Shown one piece after another: positions 17,586-25,667 of a DNA stretch of 64,000 nt. The notes beneath the pieces were generated by a model. The model was not told where the DNA came from and did no database searches. It saw only the letters and a program-made list of their open reading frames with translations. The translations under genes and the position numbers were made by a program. The stretch is from positions 1-64,000 of the forward strand of contig NZ_JAQPPK010000017.1 of NCBI RefSeq assembly GCF_029952445.1, given 5' to 3'. Within the stretch, counting starts at the first letter, position 1. The number at the start of each line of letters is the position of its first letter. Source of the DNA: Paenarthrobacter nitroguajacolicus. GTDB lineage: Bacteria > Actinomycetota > Actinomycetes > Actinomycetales > Micrococcaceae.

Positions 17586-18554
17586 ATGACTTCGAAATAT
17601 CGAGTTCCACCTTTCGATGCGGAGCTAGGTGCGACGCTTGGAGCGCTGGGCGACTTGATAGGCCCAACGCTGATGCCCGACATGATCGCCGGCATGCGTG
17701 ACACGCTGGTAGGACCCCCAGTTGAAGACCTTTTGGCAGGGCGTCCCGTTACGCATTTTGAGCGGACGATCCCTGGTCCTGTTGGCGCTCCAGACCTGAC
17801 GTTGTCTATTTTTCGTCGGGTCGATCACGTGCCGGGCGGACCGGGCATTTATCACATCCATGGCGGGGGAATGGTGATGGGAGACCGGTTCTTAGGAGCT
17901 GACGCCCTCATTGACTGGGTCGAGCTCCTCGACGTAGTGGCCGTTTCGGTGGAGTATCGACTTGCTCCTGAACATCCCGATCCCGCGCCTGTCGAGGATT
18001 GCTACGCGGGCTTGGAATGGGTGGCGGCCAATGTCGACGAATTGGGCATTGATCCTCGAAAGATAGTGGTTGCGGGGGCAAGCGCAGGAGGCGGGCTGGC
18101 TGCAGGGGTTGCCTTGTTATCACGTGACCGCGGCGGTCCGATACTGGCAGGCCAGCTCTTGATTTACCCTATGCTGGATGACCGCAACGACACCGTTTCA
18201 AGCCATCAGTTCGATGGTATTGGTGTCTGGGACCGGACCAGCAACGACACTGGCTGGAGCGCCTTGTTGGGGGAACGCCGCAAGACTGACCACGTTTCCA
18301 TCTACGCCGCCCCTGCGCGGGCTGCTGATCTTTCGAACTTACCTCCAGCGTTCATCGATGTGGCCTCCGCGGAGGTTTTTCGGGACGAGGACATTGCCTA
18401 CGCTTCGACCATCTGGAAGTGTGGCGGTGATGCCGAGTTGCACGTGTGGCCCGGTGGATTCCACGGTTTCGACATATTCTTTCCGCAGGCAGCGCTCTCA
18501 CTTCTGGCGCGGGAGACAAGAACCCGGTGGCTCCGCCGGATCTTGGGCGCCTGA
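17586..18554 (+). CDS. Alpha/beta hydrolase, HSL-type esterase
   Basis: Carboxylesterase of the hormone-sensitive lipase family. The oxyanion motif HGGGMVMG, nucleophile serine in VAGASAGGGLAAG, acid residue in the AEVFRDED region and histidine in GGFHGFDIFF form the complete triad. The length of about 322 residues is typical. The start at 17586 (MTSKYRVPPF) is chosen because GGAGG lies five bases before it; earlier ATGs at 17562 and 17577 lack a good site. No signal peptide, so it is intracellular. It is followed by a PucR-type regulator on the same strand. The natural substrate is unknown. Confidence 0.88.
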   Translation: MTSKYRVPPFDAELGATLGALGDLIGPTLMPDMIAGMRDTLVGPPVEDLLAGRPVTHFERTIPGPVGAPDLTLSIFRRVDHVPGGPGIYHIHGGGMVMGDRFLGADALIDWVELLDVVAVSVEYRLAPEHPDPAPVEDCYAGLEWVAANVDELGIDPRKIVVAGASAGGGLAAGVALLSRDRGGPILAGQLLIYPMLDDRNDTVSSHQFDGIGVWDRTSNDTGWSALLGERRKTDHVSIYAAPARAADLSNLPPAFIDVASAEVFRDEDIAYASTIWKCGGDAELHVWPGGFHGFDIFFPQAALSLLARETRTRWLRRILGA

Positions 18555-18563
18555 CTGGCAGCG

Positions 18564-18595
18564 GTCCGGCCAAGTGATTCGTTGCGTGGCCGGAC
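18564..18595 (+). terminator. Hairpin between esterase and PucR-type regulator
   Basis: GTCCGGCCA and TGGCCGGAC pair perfectly across a 14-base loop, directly after the esterase stop. It may terminate or attenuate transcription into the regulator gene. Confidence 0.45.
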
Positions 18596-18644
18596 TGGAC
18601 CAGCATGGAGTTCCAGAGACCCGAAGACGGAGTGGGTGGTATTA

Positions 18645-19643
18645 ATGCAGGGATTGGTGTGGCGGCTCAAAGCACTCGACCCGGTCGCCTCGGAAAGCCT
18701 CAAGGTTATTACCTACTTCGACACCCTCATCAATAGCCGGGCCAGCGCAGAAATGCTCATTCGCGGGGCAGCAGCGCTATGCGGTTGCGCCGTCGGTTTT
18801 GCCATGGACGGCCGCAGCTTATGTGTGGATGCCTCCGGCCAAACAACTGCTGCGCAACATGGGAACTGGCCCTCGCGACCGTTCGGAATCGACGGCAAAG
18901 CCTGGATCCAACGGGCCGCCCCCGGATTCGTCAATGACGAACTGATTTTGGAGCGTCTGGCACTTGCCCTGGGCATTGCCTGGGACAGGACCAGCCCCGT
19001 CGCGATTACCCGACGGGCAGTGGAAACTGCCATCGACGGCGATGCACCGGAGGAAAAACGCTCGGAAGCGGCGAGAGTCCTGCACCTGGATCGGGACAGG
19101 CTGTATCGAATTCACGCGGCCCCGGCATATGCATCAATGCCAGGTCCCACGGCCTTGATGTCAAGACCCTTCGGAGCCGTCAAGGCAGCGATCCGACCGG
19201 TCACTGAAGCGGTAGGGCAAGAGACCCCGATAGGAGTAGGTCTCGCCCGAACCCCGCGTGAGCTCCATCTTTCCTGGGAAACAGCGCTTCTGGCTCTTCG
19301 ACTTACCACTGCACGTCATCCAATTCGGACAGCCGACGAACTCGGAAGCCTCATCGTACTGGCTGGACTGGCAGATGATATGAGCCCGGAACCATCGGAT
19401 GTGACCGCCTTGAAGCGAGTGGCGGAATTGCAACCGAAAGCCATACCGCTACTCGAAGCCATTTCGGAGTCCACCAGTTTGCGCTCCGTCGCCACGCATC
19501 TGAATTTGCACCATTCGACCGTTCAGAGCCGCGCAGGGGAGCTCTCGACTGCCTTGGCCTTCGACATCCGATCACCAGGAGGGCGGGTTCGCCTAACGCT
19601 TGCGCTGGCACTATTCCGGCTGGCGACCAATCGCTTCGATTGA
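18645..19643 (+). CDS. PucR/CdaR-type helix-turn-helix regulator
   Basis: A 332-residue regulator whose last 60 residues (IPLLEAISESTSLRSVATHL, then HHSTVQSRAGELSTALAFDI) match the C-terminal HTH of PucR/CdaR proteins. The central part (AVGQETPIGVGLARTPRELH) resembles the degenerate GGDEF-like region of that family. The start at 18645 (MQGLVWRLKALDPV) is chosen over 18582, which would overlap the hairpin. The gene is 90 bp after the esterase, so the esterase is the obvious candidate target. Effector unknown. Confidence 0.75.
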   Translation: MQGLVWRLKALDPVASESLKVITYFDTLINSRASAEMLIRGAAALCGCAVGFAMDGRSLCVDASGQTTAAQHGNWPSRPFGIDGKAWIQRAAPGFVNDELILERLALALGIAWDRTSPVAITRRAVETAIDGDAPEEKRSEAARVLHLDRDRLYRIHAAPAYASMPGPTALMSRPFGAVKAAIRPVTEAVGQETPIGVGLARTPRELHLSWETALLALRLTTARHPIRTADELGSLIVLAGLADDMSPEPSDVTALKRVAELQPKAIPLLEAISESTSLRSVATHLNLHHSTVQSRAGELSTALAFDIRSPGGRVRLTLALALFRLATNRFD

Positions 19644-19761
19644 CCACCGGCCCGCGGCAGTGCCAACAGGGATGCGCGAGCCAGCATCATTTCGACGTCG
19701 TCAAGGCGCGGGCTCCCCAAGGCCCGTATCACCGCTTTAGTGGCGGCACCATTCAGACAGG

Positions 19762-21015
19762 TCAGTGGCGGCCGAAAAGCTTGAAAACGGCTGATGCGGC
19801 AGCCAGGAGCATGATGACGCCGCCGTACCAGCTTGCGGTTGCAAGCAGCCCTGCCGCAGGAATCATCAGGCCGGCCACAACGGCGGGCACGCTAAAGGCG
19901 ATGTAGCAGACAACGAAGATGGCGGCCATTGCTTGGGCGCGCCTGCCCGGGCTAACGAGAGCCATGACGCCTTGGAGTGATCCCGGGAAGGCGGTGCCAA
20001 ATCCCGTGCCGGTGATCATGACGGCAATGTAGTAAAGCTCCAGGGAGCCGAGAGCCAGCGCAAGAAGTGTCGTTGCGCTCCCGACTGCCAGGGAGAACGT
20101 TCCGTACAAAGTAATGGATCGCGACGTGCGTTTGCGCATCAGGAAGCCGGCCAACGCTCCGCATCCGGCCAAGGAAGTGACCACCAGACTGCGCGCCAGA
20201 GGGGAGTCTTGATGGAATTGCAGCGCGACGATACTCGTTCCGAGCGAGAGGTAAAGGCCGCCGGTTGCCCATCCTGCGATGAAGGCCGGGGTGGACTGGA
20301 AGAAGGCCTTTCTCGCCTCGGATGGCATCGACACCCGGGGAACCAGGGAGGCCCAAATCCCGCTGCGGCGGGCAGACGTCTCGGGAAGTGACCATGCCGC
20401 GACCGCGAGGGCCAAGTAGATGGCGGCCAGACTCAGAAAAGTAGCCGCCGATCCGGTGTTCCCACCGAGGGAGAGAAGGGCAAGTCCGCCCAATAGCGGT
20501 CCGATGGCAAGGCCGGCCATGGCAGACATGGAATTCCAGGTCGATGATGAGCCTGGCCTTCCTGGGTGTTCAAAATCGACGATTGTCGCGGAGAGGGTGG
20601 AGAGCAACAGGCCGCTGGCCAGTCCCTGCAGGGCTCGGGAAATGAGCAGTGAAGTGGCGCCGTCTGCCAGCCAGAAGAGGACCATGCTGAGGGCCAGAAG
20701 CCCGAAGGACGCCGAAATTACGGGCCGCCGCCCAACGTGGTCCGATATTGATCCCGCAACCAGCAGCGCGGCCAGCAGGGTCACTGCATAGACGGCGAAC
20801 ACTGCCGTGACGACGACCGGCGCAAAACCGAACCTGGCTTGGATTGCTGGATAGAACGGCGAAGGCGCACTTGCCCCGGCCATCATCGCCGTGGTGGCGG
20901 CAAGCACAAGGCGAAAGCTCCAACGCTGGGGACGCCCCCAGCTTTCAACGAGGGTTGTCGCGGCAGGCCCAGTAACCCGGGCTGGGGATAAAGTGTTCGA
21001 AGTTTTTGGAACCAT
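19762..21015 (-). CDS. MFS transporter, drug/metabolite exporter type
   Basis: A 417-residue membrane protein with hydrophobic segments consistent with 12 helices and the MFS loop SDHVGRRPVI after helix 2. No substrate motif is recognisable; the divergent ArsR-type repressor suggests an inducible efflux pump. The ribosome site before the ATG at 21015 is weak. An operator between the two genes probably controls both directions. Confidence 0.82.
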   Translation of the reverse strand: MVPKTSNTLSPARVTGPAATTLVESWGRPQRWSFRLVLAATTAMMAGASAPSPFYPAIQARFGFAPVVVTAVFAVYAVTLLAALLVAGSISDHVGRRPVISASFGLLALSMVLFWLADGATSLLISRALQGLASGLLLSTLSATIVDFEHPGRPGSSSTWNSMSAMAGLAIGPLLGGLALLSLGGNTGSAATFLSLAAIYLALAVAAWSLPETSARRSGIWASLVPRVSMPSEARKAFFQSTPAFIAGWATGGLYLSLGTSIVALQFHQDSPLARSLVVTSLAGCGALAGFLMRKRTSRSITLYGTFSLAVGSATTLLALALGSLELYYIAVMITGTGFGTAFPGSLQGVMALVSPGRRAQAMAAIFVVCYIAFSVPAVVAGLMIPAAGLLATASWYGGVIMLLAAASAVFKLFGRH

Positions 21016-21041
21016 TCGTGAAGGCTACATGAGGACTTCCC

Positions 21042-21056
21042 AATAGTTCAACTATT
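21042..21056. promoter_or_regulatory. ArsR-type operator AATAGTT-C-AACTATT
   Basis: A perfect 7-1-7 inverted repeat between the divergent MFS and ArsR genes, 8 bp before the ArsR start and 26 bp from the MFS start. Size and AT-rich symmetry fit ArsR-family sites. Confidence 0.65.
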
Positions 21057-21064
21057 ATCGAACC

Positions 21065-21391
21065 ATGAACTCTGCTGAGAAACTCCCGCACCCCGAACGC
21101 GAGGACTTGGAACTGACTGAAGTCCTCCAGGCCCTCAGTGACCCCACGCGGCTCGCGCTTGTGCGGGAGCTGGAGGCGGGCCCTCTGGACATGGTCGACT
21201 GCTCCGCACTGGGGCCCGACACGCCCAAATCGACGCGATCGCATCAAGTCAAAGTGCTACGGGAAGCCGGCGTGATCATCAGTGAACTTCACGGACGGAA
21301 CAGGCGGCTGACGCTGAGGCGGGACGATCTGAACGCCAGATTTCCGGGATTGATGGCAGCCATACTCTCGTCCGCGGAGGAGGCAGGCTGA
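21065..21391 (+). CDS. ArsR-family winged-helix repressor
   Basis: A 108-residue DNA-binding protein: LQALSDPTRLALVRELEAGP is the usual opening helix pair of ArsR repressors, followed by the recognition helix STRSHQVKVLREAGVI and a beta wing (LHGRNRRLTLRRDDL). No ELCVC-type metal site is present, so it is probably not an arsenic sensor. The spacing between operator and start codon is so short that the transcript may be leaderless. It probably represses itself and the divergent MFS exporter. Confidence 0.88.
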   Translation: MNSAEKLPHPEREDLELTEVLQALSDPTRLALVRELEAGPLDMVDCSALGPDTPKSTRSHQVKVLREAGVIISELHGRNRRLTLRRDDLNARFPGLMAAILSSAEEAG

Positions 21392-21398
21392 CGCGTTC

Positions 21399-21414
21399 GC
21401 TTGCCCCGGCAAGC
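21399..21414. terminator. Short hairpin between convergent arsR and mtr
   Basis: GCTTGCC-CC-GGCAAGC, a perfect 7-bp stem with a two-base nominal loop, 8 bp after the arsR stop. Plausible bidirectional terminator; weak U content. Confidence 0.4.
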
Positions 21415-21448
21415 CCCTGCGCTTGCCCCGGCGTGACGTCCCTGCTGG

Positions 21449-22909
21449 TCAGCTCTGGGCCGCAGCGCCCGCGTGGGAGGAAGCGTTCGCAGGGTCCGTT
21501 TGGCTGAAATTGAGTCCGAGCAAGGCGTTCTCGGTGACTTCAGGCAGTGCGGGGTGGATCCAGTATTGCTTGGCAGCAACTTCGCGCACGTCGAGGTCGA
21601 AGGCCAGGACCGTGATCATCTGCTGGATCAGGGTTGATGCCTGGGGTCCCATGTAGTGGGCGCCGAGGAGTTTACCGGTGTCGTGGTCGGCAATGAGTTT
21701 GCAGATCCCCGTGGTGTCTTCCAGCGCCCAGCCGTATGCCACATCTCCGTAGTCCTGGATCTTGCTGGTCACGTTGTGCCCACGTTCACGGGCCTCGGCT
21801 TCGGTCATTCCGACGGTGGCGATCTGTGGGCTGGTGAACGTAGCCGCGGGAACGTGGTCGTGCGGCATTGCCTGCAGCTCTTCCGGGTTCAGCAAATTGT
21901 GGCGTACAGCGCGCATCTCCGCGTTGGCGACGTGTTTGAGCATGTAGGGCGATGAGACGTCGCCAAGGGCCCAGACGCCTGTGGCAGAAGTGGAGCGGCC
22001 GTAGGCATCGACCTTGACGCGACCGTCGTCGTGCATTTCGATCCCGGCACGGTGCAGGTCCAGCAGGTCCCCGTTCGGAATACGCCCGGTGGCTACCAGC
22101 AGTACCTCGCCGGTCGCGGAGGAGCCGTCATCGAGCCGGACGGTCACGCCCTCCGTTGTCTCTTCGGCGCCTATGGTGGTCCGCCCCGACCTGATGTTGA
22201 ATCGTTCGGCGGCCAAGGCGTTGAACCGGTCATGCAGGTCCTTGTCCAGATTCCTCAGAAGGGTGGAGCGGGCGATGATCGTAACCTCGGTGCCGAGGGC
22301 GGCGAAAACGTGGGCGAGCTCCATGGCTATATATCCGCCGCCGATCACCACCAAGGACTTAGGCAGCTGGGGCAGCCGCATGATGTCGTCACTGGTGTGG
22401 TACCGAACCCCTGAGGCGGCAATGGCTTCGGGGATGAAAGGCCGGGAGCCCGCGGCGATCACTACCTGGTCACCGGAGATGACTCGCTGGTGGGCGCCCT
22501 GTCCCGTGCGCAACGTGCGCTCGCCGACGAAGACGGCATGCTGGTCATAGACATCGATATTCGGAGTCCGTGGTCCGCGGCGGTACTCCTCACCAGCTGC
22601 GGCGATGGGGTCGATGCGGTTCTCGAAGATACGGGTGACCATGCCCGGCCAGTCCACGGAGTTGATACCCGCGTCGAGGCCCAGGCGCCCGGACTCTAAA
22701 ATATCCAGTGCGGTATCGGCAGCGTGAACGTACATCTTCGACGGGATGCAGCCGGCATTCAGGCAGGTGCCGCCGAACGACCCCTCTTCTATGATCGCGA
22801 TCGACTGGTCCTCGAACTCAGGGCCGGGAATGGAGTTTCCGCTTCCGGTGCCGATGATGACCAAGTCGTAGTGCCTATCCACGGAGGGATTGCTGGCCGC
22901 GGTATCCAT
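21449..22909 (-). CDS. mtr: Mycothione reductase
   Basis: NADPH-dependent flavoprotein that reduces mycothiol disulfide, the actinobacterial counterpart of glutathione reductase. The 486-residue protein has the redox pair C49/C54 in GGTCLNAGCIPSK, an NAD(P)H fold starting LVVIGGGYIAMELAHVF, the FAD motif GVWALGDVSSPYMLKHVANAE and the C-terminal catalytic YWIHPALPEVTENALLG. GTGSGNS near residue 20 is typical of mycothione reductases rather than lipoamide dehydrogenases. ATG at 22909 follows GAGGAC. It appears monocistronic. The main alternative is a dihydrolipoamide dehydrogenase, which I consider less likely. Confidence 0.88.
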   Translation of the reverse strand: MDTAASNPSVDRHYDLVIIGTGSGNSIPGPEFEDQSIAIIEEGSFGGTCLNAGCIPSKMYVHAADTALDILESGRLGLDAGINSVDWPGMVTRIFENRIDPIAAAGEEYRRGPRTPNIDVYDQHAVFVGERTLRTGQGAHQRVISGDQVVIAAGSRPFIPEAIAASGVRYHTSDDIMRLPQLPKSLVVIGGGYIAMELAHVFAALGTEVTIIARSTLLRNLDKDLHDRFNALAAERFNIRSGRTTIGAEETTEGVTVRLDDGSSATGEVLLVATGRIPNGDLLDLHRAGIEMHDDGRVKVDAYGRSTSATGVWALGDVSSPYMLKHVANAEMRAVRHNLLNPEELQAMPHDHVPAATFTSPQIATVGMTEAEARERGHNVTSKIQDYGDVAYGWALEDTTGICKLIADHDTGKLLGAHYMGPQASTLIQQMITVLAFDLDVREVAAKQYWIHPALPEVTENALLGLNFSQTDPANASSHAGAAAQS

Positions 22910-23008
22910 GGGTAGTCCTCACTCTCGGTCCTCTACACCCTACGACGGCCACCTGTGTAGAACAGAAGCGGCCACCGGTTCTCTGGCGTTATCAACCCAA
23001 GCACAGGG

Positions 23009-23947
23009 CTAGTGGCCGGGCCTGAGCGCCCCGTCCAACTCCTCAAGACTGGGGGGATTGGCGCCTGCGCGGCTCACGGTAATGGCGGCCGCAGCTGCGG
23101 CCATGCGGCCCATTCTTGCCATCACCGCCGGGGCAAAGCCGTCAGTGGCCCTCCTAAGGAAGGCCAGGATCAGGGCGGACATGTAGGAATCGCCCGCCCC
23201 GATGGTGTCGGCCACCCCTGTTTTTACTGCAGGTATGTTCACTGAGGTTTCGGCGGAAGCGAGCAGGGAGCCCTTGGCACCCATGGTCACCACAGCCAGC
23301 TTTGCACCCAGCCCGAGGACGTGGGCGGCCGTCTCAGCCACGGTCTTGCGGGGATAGAGCCATTGGGCGTCCTCGTCGCTGAGCTTGACGAGGTCGGTCG
23401 CAGGAACGAAGTCTTTAAAGATGGTTCTCGCTTCGGTGTGGCTCCCGAGCAACGCTGGCCTGATGTTCGGATCGTAAGTGACGGTGCAGCGCTGGTGGGC
23501 TTGTTGGACGAGGGTTTTGACAGTCCGGGCGCCGGGGGCCAGGAACGTCGCGATGGAGCCTGTGTGCAAGACCCTGGGAACGAGGGCCGAAATATTTCCG
23601 GGCAGGTCCCAGGCGACGTCGAAATCGTAACTCGCGGAGCCGTCGGCGGTGAGCGTGGCCGTTGCCGAGGATGTCCGGGCCAGTGATCGCGACCCGGGCA
23701 GGAGCCTCACGCCGGCACGGTGCAAATGGGTTTCAATGGCCGCGCCCCTGGCATCCTCACCGATGGCCGTCAGCAGCCCGGTGGGGACGCCGAGGCGGCC
23801 GAGCCCGTAGGCGACATTGGCTGGAGAACCACCGGGATGTTCCACCACACCGGACGGGGTGGTGACCACATCCGTCAGGGCTTCACCTATAACAATGACA
23901 TCAAGGGGCGTGTGGGAGTCTGGCCGGCCTGCTGTGAAGGGTTCCAT
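23009..23947 (-). CDS. PfkB-family fructokinase
   Basis: Phosphorylates fructose released by the two GH32 enzymes upstream. The 312-residue protein has the first PfkB signature HPGGSPANVAYGLGRLG (38-54) and the second with catalytic D253 in DTIGAGDSYMSAL. VIVIGEALTDVV at the N-terminus is typical of fructokinases. Last gene of the fructan operon, 42 bp after the levanase. An IolC role was considered because the inositol cluster has no kinase, but the operon position argues against it. Confidence 0.88.
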   Translation of the reverse strand: MEPFTAGRPDSHTPLDVIVIGEALTDVVTTPSGVVEHPGGSPANVAYGLGRLGVPTGLLTAIGEDARGAAIETHLHRAGVRLLPGSRSLARTSSATATLTADGSASYDFDVAWDLPGNISALVPRVLHTGSIATFLAPGARTVKTLVQQAHQRCTVTYDPNIRPALLGSHTEARTIFKDFVPATDLVKLSDEDAQWLYPRKTVAETAAHVLGLGAKLAVVTMGAKGSLLASAETSVNIPAVKTGVADTIGAGDSYMSALILAFLRRATDGFAPAVMARMGRMAAAAAAITVSRAGANPPSLEELDGALRPGH

Positions 23948-23989
23948 TCTCTGACTTTCGGGGGAAGGCTTTCGGGGAGGTGACGGTGG

Positions 23990-25576
23990 CTATTGGGTAA
24001 CGCTGATTTCGTTGATCTGCAGGTTGCCGAAGGTGGCGGTGCCTTCATCGGCGTAGAGGCGGATGCCGTTGTCCCCTTCCAGGGGAAACACGCGATGCGA
24101 GTGCACAACGCGACCGTCGCCGACGAACATCTCCACGCTCGTGCGGTCCACCAGAATCCTGAGGGCGAGTCGTCCGGAGCCTGGATCCACTGGTGTTTGG
24201 GTTTCTCCAGCGGTCGGGTTGATCGTTGGACGCCGGTTCACATACGCGAAGGGGCCCGGCAGGAAGACACCGGCGGCAACATGCCTGCCCCCTTCTGGCG
24301 CGCGGCAGACTTCGAAACCGATGTTGGCCGGCGGCGTCTTGGGATCCCACACAAGTTCGCAGGACAGCTCGTAGGACTGGGAACGGAGGTCAAGGTCATG
24401 CGTGCCCGAGACCGTTATGTCGCCCAGCTTGTTGGAGCGCTTGACGTAGTTGCCCAGGGCGGCGGTGGGAGCGGAGGCGAGATAGTAATTGCCGGTTCCA
24501 CGCTTCAAACCCAGATCACGCACAATCATGTCGTCGCCGTTGTAGCCGTCGGTTGCCAAGGTGGGTGTGTTGTGGGGGTAGTCCCAGAAGTTCGCCCAGC
24601 CGATGGCCCGGCGCAAGGTTGGATCCTCGGCTCCCGTCGCATCGTGATGGGGATAGGTTACGGCCCCGTAAAAGTCGAAACCGTAGTCGAGCCATTCAGG
24701 CTCCTGGTGGTCTGCAGTGAAGGAACTGCCGTCGAAGGTCCCGGTCCAGTACGCGTACGTGGCAGGCAAGCCGCGGCCTTTGCCGTTCGCGCTTGTGCCC
24801 AGCACCCAATGGGACGTTTGGTCGTCCGCAGTCATCCGGAAGAGGTCCGGGCATTCGAGGACACCCAGATCGGTCCGGACGAACTCACCCACCCGCTGCC
24901 AGGAACGCAGGTCCGCTGAAGCGTAGAAGCCCAGCTTTTGGCCCTCGGCGTTCACCATGACCCAGCGGTCCCGATCCTCGTCCCGGACCACTTTGGGATC
25001 ACGGAAGTCGGCTACTCCGGGGTTTGGCAGTACCGGGGCTGTACCTCCGGGCTTGAAGGTCTTTCCTTGGTCGGTTGAATACCAGAGGTACTGGGCCTGG
25101 TGGCCGTTGGGTGCTTGGGTCAGGATCGCGATGACGGCTCCGGCCCCGTATCCTGCGGTATTCCGGCCATCTACGACCAGGGAGCCGGACCAGCAGTCCT
25201 CGTTGATGTTGCTGAATTTGGGGATCGCGACGCCGCGGTCTTTGAAGGTGATGTGATCGGTCGTGGTGGCCCGGCGCCAGGATGTGCCCCTGCCGCCGCT
25301 GACGTAGTCGGCGTTGTAGAGGTAGTAGTAGTGGTACTCGCCGCCGAGGTAGATGGGACGTTGGGGGTCGTTCTTCCAGTTGTCTGGAACGCTGAGGTGG
25401 TAGTCCGGGCGCATCCGGGTCCGTCCTTTCGAGAGTGTGCCCCCGGAGTTGGTTTCAGCCGCGGCCGGCGCGGCCAAGGCGGCCTCCGGACCCGCAACAG
25501 CGAGGGGTGCCGCGAGGGCGGCCGCACCCGCGCTGGTCAGGAGTGAGCGACGAGAGACAGAGGGTGAATCCTTCAT
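23990..25576 (-). CDS. Tat-exported GH32 levanase / levan fructotransferase relative
   Basis: Secreted enzyme attacking fructan. The start at 25576 gives MKDSPSVSRRSLLTSAG, a twin-arginine signal with an alanine-rich core and a likely cleavage near AALAAPA. GH32 catalytic triad: nucleophile D70 in WKNDPQRPIY, D193 in FRDPKV and acid/base E241 in LECPDLF. NDPQRP instead of NDPNG, together with ATYAYWTGTFDG, resembles the Arthrobacter levan fructotransferase group that makes difructose anhydride IV; exo- or endo-levanase activity is equally possible. The C-terminal beta-sandwich with RILVDRTSVEMFVGDG is complete. Products would enter through the ABC transporter of the same operon. Confidence 0.85.
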   Translation of the reverse strand: MKDSPSVSRRSLLTSAGAAALAAPLAVAGPEAALAAPAAAETNSGGTLSKGRTRMRPDYHLSVPDNWKNDPQRPIYLGGEYHYYYLYNADYVSGGRGTSWRRATTTDHITFKDRGVAIPKFSNINEDCWSGSLVVDGRNTAGYGAGAVIAILTQAPNGHQAQYLWYSTDQGKTFKPGGTAPVLPNPGVADFRDPKVVRDEDRDRWVMVNAEGQKLGFYASADLRSWQRVGEFVRTDLGVLECPDLFRMTADDQTSHWVLGTSANGKGRGLPATYAYWTGTFDGSSFTADHQEPEWLDYGFDFYGAVTYPHHDATGAEDPTLRRAIGWANFWDYPHNTPTLATDGYNGDDMIVRDLGLKRGTGNYYLASAPTAALGNYVKRSNKLGDITVSGTHDLDLRSQSYELSCELVWDPKTPPANIGFEVCRAPEGGRHVAAGVFLPGPFAYVNRRPTINPTAGETQTPVDPGSGRLALRILVDRTSVEMFVGDGRVVHSHRVFPLEGDNGIRLYADEGTATFGNLQINEISVTQ

Positions 25577-25595
25577 TGGTTCCCTTGTGTTTCCG

Positions 25596-25612
25596 GGCAG
25601 CACTGTGCTGCC
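25596..25612. promoter_or_regulatory. Inverted repeat in the levanase leader
   Basis: GGCAGCAC-T-GTGCTGCC, a perfect 8-1-8 palindrome 20 bp upstream of the levanase start, in the 91-bp gap between the two GH32 genes. It could be an operator for a separate levanase promoter or an RNA element. Confidence 0.4.
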
Positions 25613-25667
25613 GTTGGTGGGTGGTGATGGTGAAGTAGCCGAACGGCCGGTGTTATGTGGGGCGGTG

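Noticed and set aside
23009..23947. PfkB kinase as the missing IolC
   Set aside because: It is the last gene of the fructan operon, 19 kb away, and has fructokinase-like features; nothing links it to the inositol cluster.
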